Assembly: GCA_910587865.1 (NCBI GenBank)
Contig: CAJUNX010000020.1
Span: forward strand, 40,493-68,905
Direction: 5' to 3'
Origin: an uncultured Roseburia sp.
GTDB lineage: Bacteria > Bacillota > Clostridia > Lachnospirales > Lachnospiraceae
DNA: 28,413 nucleotides
Shown: piece by piece, positions 21,493-28,413 of the stretch
Layout: each line of letters starts with the position of its first letter
How positions within the stretch are numbered: the stretch's first letter is position 1
Made by a program: the position numbers and the translations under genes
The notes under the pieces: generated by a model
The model's database searches: none
Seen by the model: the letters and a program-made list of their open reading frames with translations, nothing else
What the model was told of the DNA's origin: nothing

Positions 21493-23817
21493 ATGGCAGA
21501 GCATCTCACAGAGACGATGAGAGCAGAGGAGCTTGAGCAGGCGATAAAAATGGAAAAGGATCTGATAAAGCCGACGAAGGACTTTGAGAGTCCGGATAAG
21601 CTTTATGAGGAGCTGATTGCGCGTGTGCGCAGGTATCATCCGTCTGCGGATATTTCCCTGATCGAGAAAGCCTATACGATTGCCCGCGACGCGCATGAGG
21701 GTCAGGCGAGGAAATCGGGGGAGCCGTATATCATTCATCCGCTGTGCGTGTCGATCATTCTGGCGGATCTGGAGCTGGATAAGGAGACGATCGTGGCCGG
21801 TCTGCTGCATGACGTGGTGGAGGATACCGTCATGACAGACGAGGAGATTGCCGGGGAGTTTGGCAGCGAGGTTGCGCTTCTGGTGGACGGCGTGACGAAG
21901 CTGGGACAGCTCTCCTACGATGCGGATAAGGTGGAGGTGCAGGCGGAAAATCTGCGAAAGATGTTTCTGGCTATGGCGAAGGATATCCGCGTGATCTTAA
22001 TCAAGCTCGCAGACCGTCTGCACAATATGCGGACGTTAAAATATATGAAGCCGGAGAAGCAGAAGGAGAAGGCGCGGGAGACGATGGACATCTATGCGCC
22101 GATCGCGCAGCGCCTCGGCATCTCCTGCATCAAGATCGAGCTCGACGACCTCTCACTAAAATATCTCGAACCAGACGCCTACTATGATCTGGTACGGCAG
22201 ATCGACCAGCGCAAGAGTGTGCGGGAGGACTATGTACAGAGCCTTGTGGACGAGGTGAAAAAGCACATCAGAGACGCCGGGATCCCGGCGCAGATTGAGG
22301 GCCGTGCCAAGCATTTTTTCAGCATTTATAAAAAAATGGTGAATCAGAACAAAACGCTGGATCAGATCTACGACCTGTTTGCGATCCGGATCATCGTGGA
22401 TTCGCTCAAGGACTGTTATGCGGCGCTCGGTGTGATCCATGAGATGTATAAGCCGATCCCGGGACGGTTTAAAGATTACATCGCGATGCCGAAGCCGAAT
22501 ATGTATCAGTCGCTGCACACGACCTTAATTGGGCCGACCGGGCAGCCGTTCGAGATCCAGATCCGCACCTATGAGATGCACCGTACGGCGGAGTATGGGA
22601 TCGCGGCGCACTGGAAATACAAAGAAGCGGGCAACAGCGGCGGGATTGCGCAGCCGACGACGGTGACGGAGGAGGAGAAGTTAAGCTGGCTCCGCCAGAT
22701 CTTAGAGTGGCAGCGCGACATGTCCGACAACCGGGAGTTTATGAGTCTGCTAAAGAGCGATCTGGACCTGTTTTCCGACACGGTATTCTGTTTTACGCCG
22801 ACCGGCGATGTCAAGAATCTTCCGAAAGGATCGACGCCGATTGATTTTGCATATGCGATCCATTCCGCAGTCGGAAATAAAATGGTGGGCGCACAGGTGA
22901 ACGGCAGACTGGTGCCGATTGATTACGAGATTCAGAACGGCGACCGGATCGAGGTGCTCACCTCGCAGAATTCCAAAGGCCCCAGCCGTGACTGGCTGAA
23001 TATCGTCAGAAGTACCCAGGCGAAAAATAAGATTAATCAGTGGTTCCGCAGCGAGTTTAAAGAAGAGAATATTCAGCGGGGAAAAGACCTTCTGATCGCC
23101 TCCGCGAAGTCGAAGGGACTGAATTTTCATGAGATCAACCGTCCCGAATACCAGCAGAAGATTCTGCGCAAATACGGGTTCCGCGACTGGAATTCCTGTC
23201 TTGCGACGATCGGACACGGAGGGTTAAAGGAAGGGCAGATTGTCAACCGGATGTACGAGGAGTACAAGAAGGATCATCTGACGCAGATTACGGACGATGA
23301 GGTCCTTGAGACGATCCGGACGGAGAACCGGGAGAAGGTGCCGGAGAAGCGCTCAAAGAGCGGGATTATCGTAAAAGGCATCTACGATGTGGCGGTTCAT
23401 TTTTCCAAATGCTGCAGCCCGGTGCCGGGGGATGAGATTGTAGGATTCGTCACAAGGGGACGCGGCGTGTCGATTCACCGGACGGACTGTATCAATATGA
23501 TCAATCTTTCCGAGATGGAGCGTGAGCGTCTGATCGACGCGGAGTGGCAGCATGACATCGGGAGTGAGGGCAGCGGGCTTTACCGCGCGGAGATCAAAAT
23601 ATTCGGGAATAACCGGACCGGACTTCTCGTGGATATCTCAAAGATCTTTACGGAGCGTGAGATCGATATCAGGGCGATTCATTCAAAGACGAGTAAGCAG
23701 GGGATTGCGACGATCGACGTGTCATTCCACACAAAGAACAGGGAAGAGTTAAACAGCCTGATCGAAAAGCTCAGACAGGTGATGAGCGTAATCGATATTG
23801 AGCGAACGACAGGATAA
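21493..23817 (+). CDS. relA: Bifunctional (p)ppGpp synthetase/hydrolase (RelA/SpoT family)
   Basis: This enzyme makes and degrades the stringent-response alarmone (p)ppGpp. The start is taken at ATG 21493 (774 residues, GGTGAT upstream); the GTG at 21484 is possible. Domains in order: the HD hydrolase with H106-D107 and E110-D111 (LLHDVVEDT); the synthetase with GRFKDYI and MPKPNMYQSLHT (324-343); the TGS domain (CFTPTGDVKNLPKGSTPIDF); a zinc-finger-like segment (HFSKCCSPVPGDEIVG); and the C-terminal ACT domain. Both catalytic sites look intact, so it is a long bifunctional Rel. It heads a cluster with an MBL hydrolase and hemZ, an order common in clostridia. Its leader is long and highly structured, which may regulate it. 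Confidence 0.97.
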   Translation: MAEHLTETMRAEELEQAIKMEKDLIKPTKDFESPDKLYEELIARVRRYHPSADISLIEKAYTIARDAHEGQARKSGEPYIIHPLCVSIILADLELDKETIVAGLLHDVVEDTVMTDEEIAGEFGSEVALLVDGVTKLGQLSYDADKVEVQAENLRKMFLAMAKDIRVILIKLADRLHNMRTLKYMKPEKQKEKARETMDIYAPIAQRLGISCIKIELDDLSLKYLEPDAYYDLVRQIDQRKSVREDYVQSLVDEVKKHIRDAGIPAQIEGRAKHFFSIYKKMVNQNKTLDQIYDLFAIRIIVDSLKDCYAALGVIHEMYKPIPGRFKDYIAMPKPNMYQSLHTTLIGPTGQPFEIQIRTYEMHRTAEYGIAAHWKYKEAGNSGGIAQPTTVTEEEKLSWLRQILEWQRDMSDNREFMSLLKSDLDLFSDTVFCFTPTGDVKNLPKGSTPIDFAYAIHSAVGNKMVGAQVNGRLVPIDYEIQNGDRIEVLTSQNSKGPSRDWLNIVRSTQAKNKINQWFRSEFKEENIQRGKDLLIASAKSKGLNFHEINRPEYQQKILRKYGFRDWNSCLATIGHGGLKEGQIVNRMYEEYKKDHLTQITDDEVLETIRTENREKVPEKRSKSGIIVKGIYDVAVHFSKCCSPVPGDEIVGFVTRGRGVSIHRTDCINMINLSEMERERLIDAEWQHDIGSEGSGLYRAEIKIFGNNRTGLLVDISKIFTEREIDIRAIHSKTSKQGIATIDVSFHTKNREELNSLIEKLRQVMSVIDIERTTG

Positions 23818-23830
23818 GCGGGACGAACAT

Positions 23831-23868
23831 ATCAGGGGCCGGACGGCTGGGTGCTGCCGGCCCCTGAT
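23831..23868 (+). other. Perfect 12-bp hairpin after relA
   Basis: ATCAGGGGCCGG (23831-23842) pairs perfectly with CCGGCCCCTGAT (23857-23868). No T run follows, so it is not a standard intrinsic terminator. It may protect or process the mRNA between relA and the next gene. Confidence 0.6.
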
Positions 23869-23952
23869 TGCTGTAAAAGGCCGGATCAAAATGCCTGTGC
23901 CGGCAGGCGGATTTTCATGAAATATCAGGCTGGCAGAGAAGGAGGAGGAGAG

Positions 23953-24582
23953 ATGGCGCCGTTAAAGGTAGAACAGTATGTGGTGGGGGCGGTACAGACG
24001 AACTGTTATTTTGCCGTCAATGAAGACACGAAGGAGACGCTGATCATCGATCCGGGGGCGAGTGCGGCGAAGCTGGAGGAGATTCTGAGGGATGAAAAAT
24101 TAAATCCTGTTGCGATTTTGCTGACGCACGGGCATTTTGACCATGCAGGCGGGGCGGCGGAGCTGGCGGAAAGTTTTGGGATTCCGGTTTACGCGCACGA
24201 AAAGGAGCAGGAGACGCTGGAGAATCCGGCGCTGAATCTAAGCGGCTGGGACGGAAAACAGGTACAGTACCATGCGGATGTATTTGTGCGGGATGAGCAG
24301 GAGATTGATCTCGCCGGTTTTCACATCCGGGTTTTTTTCACGCCGGGGCATACCGTCGGGGGATGCTGCTATTATTTTTCCTATCAGAATGCGGTGTTTT
24401 CCGGGGACACCCTTTTTGCACAGTCCGTCGGACGGACGGATTTTCCGAAAGGAAGCGCGTCGACGCTGATTTCCGGGATCAAAGAGAAGCTGATGACGCT
24501 GCCGGACGATGTGACGGTCTATCCGGGACACAATGAGGTCACGACAGTCGGCACCGAGCGGATGTACAACCCGTTTTTATAG
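23953..24582 (+). CDS. MBL-fold metallo-hydrolase (glyoxalase II-like)
   Basis: This 209-residue cytoplasmic protein has the full set of metal ligands of the metallo-beta-lactamase fold: THGHFDH (H59, H61, D63, H64), GHT (H133), SGDTLF (D152) and PGHNEVT (H193). This fits the compact YcbL/glyoxalase II-like group that hydrolyses thioesters or similar substrates. The C-terminal substrate domain of true glyoxalase II is missing. The start at 23953 is set by a GGAGGAGGAG ribosome site; the open frame to 23851 is not used. It lies between relA and hemZ, with 15 bases to hemZ, so it is probably one operon. Substrate unknown. Confidence 0.9.
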   Translation: MAPLKVEQYVVGAVQTNCYFAVNEDTKETLIIDPGASAAKLEEILRDEKLNPVAILLTHGHFDHAGGAAELAESFGIPVYAHEKEQETLENPALNLSGWDGKQVQYHADVFVRDEQEIDLAGFHIRVFFTPGHTVGGCCYYFSYQNAVFSGDTLFAQSVGRTDFPKGSASTLISGIKEKLMTLPDDVTVYPGHNEVTTVGTERMYNPFL

Positions 24583-24597
24583 AAAGATGTTTTCATT

Positions 24598-26136
24598 ATG
24601 ATACAGGTCAGATTAAATAAACCGGGATATGAGTACGATATTCATTCTCTGATCCGGGCGTTTTATCCGGGGGAGGAAGTGCGGGTGAAGGCGGATGCCT
24701 CTGCGGATACAAAAGAGCCGGCTGCACCGGACATGCGGATCGATTACCTGGAAAAAAGCATCCGGATCGCATGGGATATGCCATCGGCTTTAAAAGAGTT
24801 TCCGGCAGAGTTTTCCGACCGCGTGGAGACGAAAAACCGCCTGAAGCGGAACCTCTACGAGCTGCTTTCCGCGCATACGGGACGGACACTGCCGTGGGGG
24901 ACGCTCACGGGGATCCGGCCGGTGAAGCTTCCGATGAAGATGCTGGAGGAGGGGAGATGCCGGGATGAGATCGCGGCTTTTATGCAAAGGACGTATCTTA
25001 CCTCCCCGGAGAAGACAGAGCTGTCGATCGATATCGCGGAACGCGAGCTCGCATTGCTTAAGAAGATCGATTACGTGAACGGATACAGCCTGTATGTCGG
25101 GATTCCGTTCTGTCCGACGACCTGTCTGTACTGTTCCTTTACCTCCTTTCCGCTGTCACTGTGGAGGGAGCGTGTGGATGCGTATCTGGAGGCGCTGGAG
25201 CGTGAGCTTGACTTTGTGGCCGGGCGGTTTGCCGCGAAGCATCTGAATGCGGTTTATATCGGCGGCGGTACACCGACGACTTTGGAACCCGACCAGCTGG
25301 AGAGACTGATCAGGGATATTAAAAGCAGATTTGATTTATCACACTGTCTGGAGTTTACGGTCGAGGCCGGAAGGCCGGACAGCATCACCCGGGAGAAGCT
25401 TGCCGTGCTGCGGGAGCAGGGAATCTCCCGGATCTCCATCAATCCGCAGACGATGAAGCAGGAGACGCTGAGGCTGATCGGGCGGCAGCACACCGTAGAA
25501 CAGACCGTGGAGAGCTTTTGGACGGCGCGCCGTCTCGGCTTTGACAATATCAATATGGATCTGATCATGGGTCTTCCCGGGGAATCGGTTGAGGATGTGA
25601 GACAGACGCTCGCGCAGATCAAAGCGCTGGCGCCGGACAATCTTACGGTGCATTCACTGGCGTTAAAGCGGGCGGCGAAGCTGAACATGCAGTGGGAGAA
25701 TTACAAGGATTTTCAGATGGTTAACACACAGGAGCACATGGATCTCGCGGCGGTCTGTGCGCGGGAGACGGGGCTTTTCCCCTATTATCTTTACCGTCAG
25801 AAGAGTATGGCGGGGAATCTGGAGAACGTGGGATATGCCGCGCCGGGGAAGGCCGGGGTCTACAATGTGCTGATTATGGAGGAGAAACAGACGATCATGG
25901 CGGTCGGCGCCGGAGCGGCGACGAAGCTGGTGCTGCCGCCCGATGCGAGGAAGGCGCTGGAAGCGCAGGCAAAGCGGCAGGCTGAGCTGTCGTCTGAAAA
26001 GGGGTGTGATCCGGCATCCGCATCTGCGCCGGCCCGCTATATTTTCCGCGCGGAGAATGTGAAGGACGTGGCGCTTTATATCAAAAAAGTCGACGAGATG
26101 GTGGAGCGCAAGAAGAAGCTTTTTGAAAACGGATGA
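24598..26136 (+). CDS. hemZ: Coproporphyrinogen dehydrogenase-like radical SAM protein HemZ
   Basis: This 512-residue radical SAM enzyme belongs to the oxygen-independent coproporphyrinogen oxidase family. The iron-sulfur cluster cysteines are CPTTCLYC (C172, C176, C179), followed by SF as in HemZ. The SAM-binding GGGTP is at 222-226. A partner region (GLPGESVEDVRQTL) and a C-terminal HemN-like domain follow. The N-terminal 160 residues before the cluster are the HemZ-specific extension. In heme-making bacteria it would oxidise coproporphyrinogen III; no other heme gene is in view, so the real substrate here is open. The ribosome site is weak (GAAAG), and the start is 15 bases after the MBL gene, suggesting coupled translation. 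Confidence 0.92.
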   Translation: MIQVRLNKPGYEYDIHSLIRAFYPGEEVRVKADASADTKEPAAPDMRIDYLEKSIRIAWDMPSALKEFPAEFSDRVETKNRLKRNLYELLSAHTGRTLPWGTLTGIRPVKLPMKMLEEGRCRDEIAAFMQRTYLTSPEKTELSIDIAERELALLKKIDYVNGYSLYVGIPFCPTTCLYCSFTSFPLSLWRERVDAYLEALERELDFVAGRFAAKHLNAVYIGGGTPTTLEPDQLERLIRDIKSRFDLSHCLEFTVEAGRPDSITREKLAVLREQGISRISINPQTMKQETLRLIGRQHTVEQTVESFWTARRLGFDNINMDLIMGLPGESVEDVRQTLAQIKALAPDNLTVHSLALKRAAKLNMQWENYKDFQMVNTQEHMDLAAVCARETGLFPYYLYRQKSMAGNLENVGYAAPGKAGVYNVLIMEEKQTIMAVGAGAATKLVLPPDARKALEAQAKRQAELSSEKGCDPASASAPARYIFRAENVKDVALYIKKVDEMVERKKKLFENG

Positions 26137-26166
26137 TCAGCGCCGCATTTAAGGCGGCCGGGCGTT

Positions 26167-27108
26167 TCATGACAGCGGGGGGTTCGTCTGCCCCGTCAGG
26201 TGCGCGAGGAACCGTTTCATGCTCTGCGTGAAAAATTTGCTTTTGTGAAAGACCAGGTAGTAGTTCCGGCTTAAGGATACGCCGGAGATGGTGAGGGGAA
26301 CAAGGCTTCCTGATGCAAAGCAGGGGGACAGGATCGTGCGGGGGAGCAGCAGCAGGCCGTGTCCGCAGCGGGCAAATTCAATGAGAACCTGCGTGCTGGT
26401 GCTCTCGGCCGCGATCGTGGCACTGATGTTGTACGCGCGGAGCAGCTGGTCGATGATCGTGCGGGATCCGCTTCCCATTTCCCGCAGCAGCAGCGGAATG
26501 TGTGCGAGATCGGCCGGTTTCAGGACAATCGGGGAAGAAGGAGAAAGACGATTGTCGTTTTGTTCGCAAAAATCAGTTCGTTCGCGGAGAAACTTACAGT
26601 CCGGACTGCACGCGGCCACCATTTCCTCGGACAGGAGAAAATGCTGATGAAAGCAGGAGGAGGCCGACAGATCGTCCGCGATGGCAAAATCGAGCTGGTT
26701 GCGCAGCAGAAGATCCCCGACATGGCCCGAATTCTGTATCGTGGTGCAGACCGGGATGTCCGGGTATGCGTTCCGGAAGTCCGTGATGACGTCTGCGAGG
26801 TGGCTTTCGCCGAAGGAGACATTGCTGCCGATGCGGATCTGTGTGGCGGAGGCGATGTCGGAAAGGTATTCTTTTGCCTCGTCAAGCTGTGCGAGAACAG
26901 AGTCTGCATGCTGCAGCAGATACTGCCCCGGTTCCGTGAGATAGAGCCGCCGGTTCATCCGTTCAAACAGCTTTGTCTGATAGTAGGTCTCCAGTTCCCG
27001 GATGGCGCTGCTGACAGCGGGCTGGGACATATTCAGACGCTCCGCGGCTTTTGTGATACTGTTTAGATGACAGACTTCGGAAAAAATGGTGAGATGCCGG
27101 ATGGTCAC
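26167..27108 (-). CDS. LysR-family transcriptional regulator
   Basis: This 313-residue regulator has an N-terminal winged helix-turn-helix (residues 1-60, TKAAERLNMSQPAVSSAIRELE), a linker helix, and a periplasmic-binding-protein-like effector domain (from about 90, IRIGSNVSFGE onward). The start is a GTG at 27108 with AAGGAG seven bases upstream. It is divergent from a TauE/SafE-type transporter gene, and a palindrome lies between them. This is the classic LysR layout, in which the regulator represses itself and activates the neighbour in response to a ligand. The CysB/CysL-like architecture and the partner suggest a sulfur compound or organic acid, but the ligand is not certain. It faces hemZ tail to tail with 30 bases between. 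Confidence 0.93.
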   Translation of the reverse strand: MTIRHLTIFSEVCHLNSITKAAERLNMSQPAVSSAIRELETYYQTKLFERMNRRLYLTEPGQYLLQHADSVLAQLDEAKEYLSDIASATQIRIGSNVSFGESHLADVITDFRNAYPDIPVCTTIQNSGHVGDLLLRNQLDFAIADDLSASSCFHQHFLLSEEMVAACSPDCKFLRERTDFCEQNDNRLSPSSPIVLKPADLAHIPLLLREMGSGSRTIIDQLLRAYNISATIAAESTSTQVLIEFARCGHGLLLLPRTILSPCFASGSLVPLTISGVSLSRNYYLVFHKSKFFTQSMKRFLAHLTGQTNPPLS

Positions 27109-27139
27109 AGCAGGCTCCTTTCTGTATGACGTAAAACAG

Positions 27140-27165
27140 AATACATAACTAAAATATTATGTATT
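27140..27165. promoter_or_regulatory. Palindromic operator between LysR and transporter genes
   Basis: AATACATAA (27140-27148) and TTATGTATT (27157-27165) form a perfect 9-bp inverted repeat with an 8-base spacer. The size and AT-rich dyad fit a LysR recognition site. It lies 32 bases from the LysR start and about 100 from the transporter start. Confidence 0.7.
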
Positions 27166-27263
27166 CTATATTAACATAAGTATTGAAGAATGAAAAGCAC
27201 TCATTTATGCTGAAAAAAGCGGTTATACTGCGCGGCAATGCATCAATGAACCGGGAGGGGCTT

Positions 27264-28046
27264 ATGTCATTCTTCTTTTTTATCATATGTTTTTTTGCAT
27301 CCATCGTGGGAGCGATCTGCGGAATCGGCGGCGGTGTGATCATCAAACCGGTACTTGACGCCACAGGGGTTCTGGATGTCTCTGTGGTCAGTTTTTTGTC
27401 CGGCTGCACGGTGTTGTCCATGACGGCGTATTCCGTGGCCAAAAGCAGGTTCGGCGGGGAGTCGGAGCTTGATCTGCATATCTCCTTTCCGCTGGCGGCG
27501 GGCGCTGCTGGCGGCGGACTGCTGGGCAAATGGCTGTTTTCCCTGGTAAAGAGCATGAGCGGGGATCCGGACCGGGTCGGAGCCGTGCAGGCGGGCTGTC
27601 TTCTGGCAGTGACCGCGGGAACGCTGGTCTATACCCTGCTGAAGCATAACATAAAGACGCATCAGGTCAGAAACCGCCTGGTCTGCATTCTGATCGGCCT
27701 GATCCTAGGGGTGATGTCATCCTTTCTGGGAATCGGCGGGGGCCCGGTGAATCTGGTCCTGTTATTTTATTTTTTCTCGATGAGCACAAAGACGGCGGCG
27801 GAAAATTCACTCTATATTATCCTGTTTTCGCAGATTACCGGACTGCTCCAGAGCATTGTGACACAGACGGTCCCCGTCTTTGCGGTGGGAACGCTGCTTG
27901 TGATGGTGGCCGGCGGGATCGGCGGCGGGATCTGCGGACGCGCGGTCACGAAGAAGATGAAGGACGAGACCGTGGACCGTCTGTTTATCGGACTGATGAT
28001 CTTAATGATCGCAATCAATGCGTACAATATCGTGAAATTTCTGTAG
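27264..28046 (+). CDS. TauE/SafE-family sulfite/organosulfonate exporter-like transporter
   Basis: This 260-residue inner-membrane protein has about eight hydrophobic helices. The family's two Gly-rich repeats are visible: GAICGIGGGVIIKPVL near the N-terminus and SFLGIGGGPVNLVLL in the middle, reflecting an internal duplication. It should move a small anion such as sulfite, sulfonate or a carboxylate. I choose ATG 27264, since GGGAGGGG lies directly upstream and the first helix starts at once; the frame is open back to 27183 without such a site. Control by the divergent LysR protein is likely (inference). Confidence 0.88.
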   Translation: MSFFFFIICFFASIVGAICGIGGGVIIKPVLDATGVLDVSVVSFLSGCTVLSMTAYSVAKSRFGGESELDLHISFPLAAGAAGGGLLGKWLFSLVKSMSGDPDRVGAVQAGCLLAVTAGTLVYTLLKHNIKTHQVRNRLVCILIGLILGVMSSFLGIGGGPVNLVLLFYFFSMSTKTAAENSLYIILFSQITGLLQSIVTQTVPVFAVGTLLVMVAGGIGGGICGRAVTKKMKDETVDRLFIGLMILMIAINAYNIVKFL

Positions 28047-28129
28047 CCGGCGCGCGGCGTTTCTGTTATGGACAGCCGGGGAAGGGGTATGCTGCAACAG
28101 GCGCATCTCATAGAAGGGAGCCGCATGAT

Positions 28130-28233
28130 ATGAACAGCAAGAAGATTACTTAATACCACGCTTGACGGTACCCGCCGAAGAAGAACATTCAATAGGAATA
28201 TGGGGACAGCAGCATCTGGACTATCTGAAACAG
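28130..28233 (+). pseudogene. Decayed TnpV-like transposon gene
   Basis: An ATG at 28130 with an AGGGAG site upstream opens as MNSKKIT and stops at 28151-28153. In another frame, from 28174, the sequence reads AEEEHSIGIWGQQHLDYLKQ. The start and this segment recall TnpV proteins of Tn4451-like clostridial transposons, which begin in this way and carry the G(I/V)WGQ..LxYLK pattern. The two pieces are out of frame by at least one indel. After residue LKQ the similarity fades although the frame stays open to the window end. The rest of 28047-28413 shows no other gene. Similarity is from memory, so this is moderately sure. Confidence 0.55.
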
Positions 28234-28300
28234 TGCCGCAAATTCCTGAAAAACGTTGCAATTCGGATTGCGGCTGACGCAAGCCGATGCTCGCTGTCCC
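28203..28300. repeat. Nested inverted repeats at the right edge
   Basis: GGGACAGCAGCATC (28203-28216) pairs with GATGCTCGCTGTCCC (28286-28300) with a single bulged C. Inside it, GCCGCAA (28235-28241) pairs perfectly with TTGCGGC (28268-28274). The outer arm lies in the TnpV-like remnant. This may be a transposon end structure or a folded RNA. Confidence 0.55.
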
Positions 28301-28413
28301 TGTGGACATCCCGAAAAAGTCATTTTGGTAAATACATCACTGACCTGAAATTACTCTGTCTAAATTGCATCAGTCTTTTTCATATCCATTTCTTCGATAA
28401 AGTACTAAAAATA

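Noticed and set aside
26142..26158. Terminator between hemZ and the LysR gene (GCCGC/GCGGC)
   Set aside because: The stem is only five pairs and only three T follow. It is too weak to call.

Overview
The window is chromosomal DNA from an anaerobic Firmicute, most likely a Lachnospiraceae-type Clostridium relative of moderate to high GC. This rests on the serS T-box leader, the relA / MBL hydrolase / hemZ cluster, the TlpA / CD1871A-type CXXC protein / 4Fe-4S membrane protein trio, strong GGAGG ribosome sites and extended -10 promoters. The genus cannot be fixed by reading alone. No rRNA, tRNA or CRISPR array is visible.

Layout. Positions 1-1449 hold the edge of an upstream region and a CgeB-like glycosyltransferase. 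A promoter embedded in the end of that gene drives a serine T-box leader (1461-1749), followed by serS (2014-3303). Next is a visibly AT-richer two-gene block (3357-6991): a 982-residue Eco57I/TaqI-like adenine methyltransferase and, one base downstream, a small PD-(D/E)XK nuclease. It reads as a horizontally acquired, split restriction-modification locus, and its end overlaps the opposing gene by 18 bases. A leftward redox operon follows (8861 to 6974: TlpA-like lipoprotein, 50-residue CXXC membrane protein, polyferredoxin-like membrane protein). Behind it is a leftward two-component pair (11170 to 8980). Four phased 11-bp repeats separate the pair from a divergent YfhO-family membrane protein (11416-14250).

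After a strong terminator comes a promoter leading into what looks like a broken gene (14342-14644), then a 1011-residue protein joining a WYL-like domain, a superfamily 1 helicase and a C-terminal DUF2726-like nuclease domain (14693-17728). A leftward cyclophilin converges on it. Rightward genes then encode a secreted C39-like cysteine peptidase, a zinc-ribbon/DUF4177 protein and a GNAT acetyltransferase carrying a 60-bp tandem repeat. A 250-base leader with mutually exclusive stems precedes relA, which is followed by an MBL-fold hydrolase and hemZ. The window closes with a divergent LysR regulator / TauE-type transporter pair around a clean palindrome, and a decayed TnpV-like transposon gene.

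The best candidates for undescribed biology are the methyltransferase/nuclease pair, the WYL-helicase-nuclease fusion and the structured relA leader. Functions here are inferred from sequence motifs read by eye; no database search was run.
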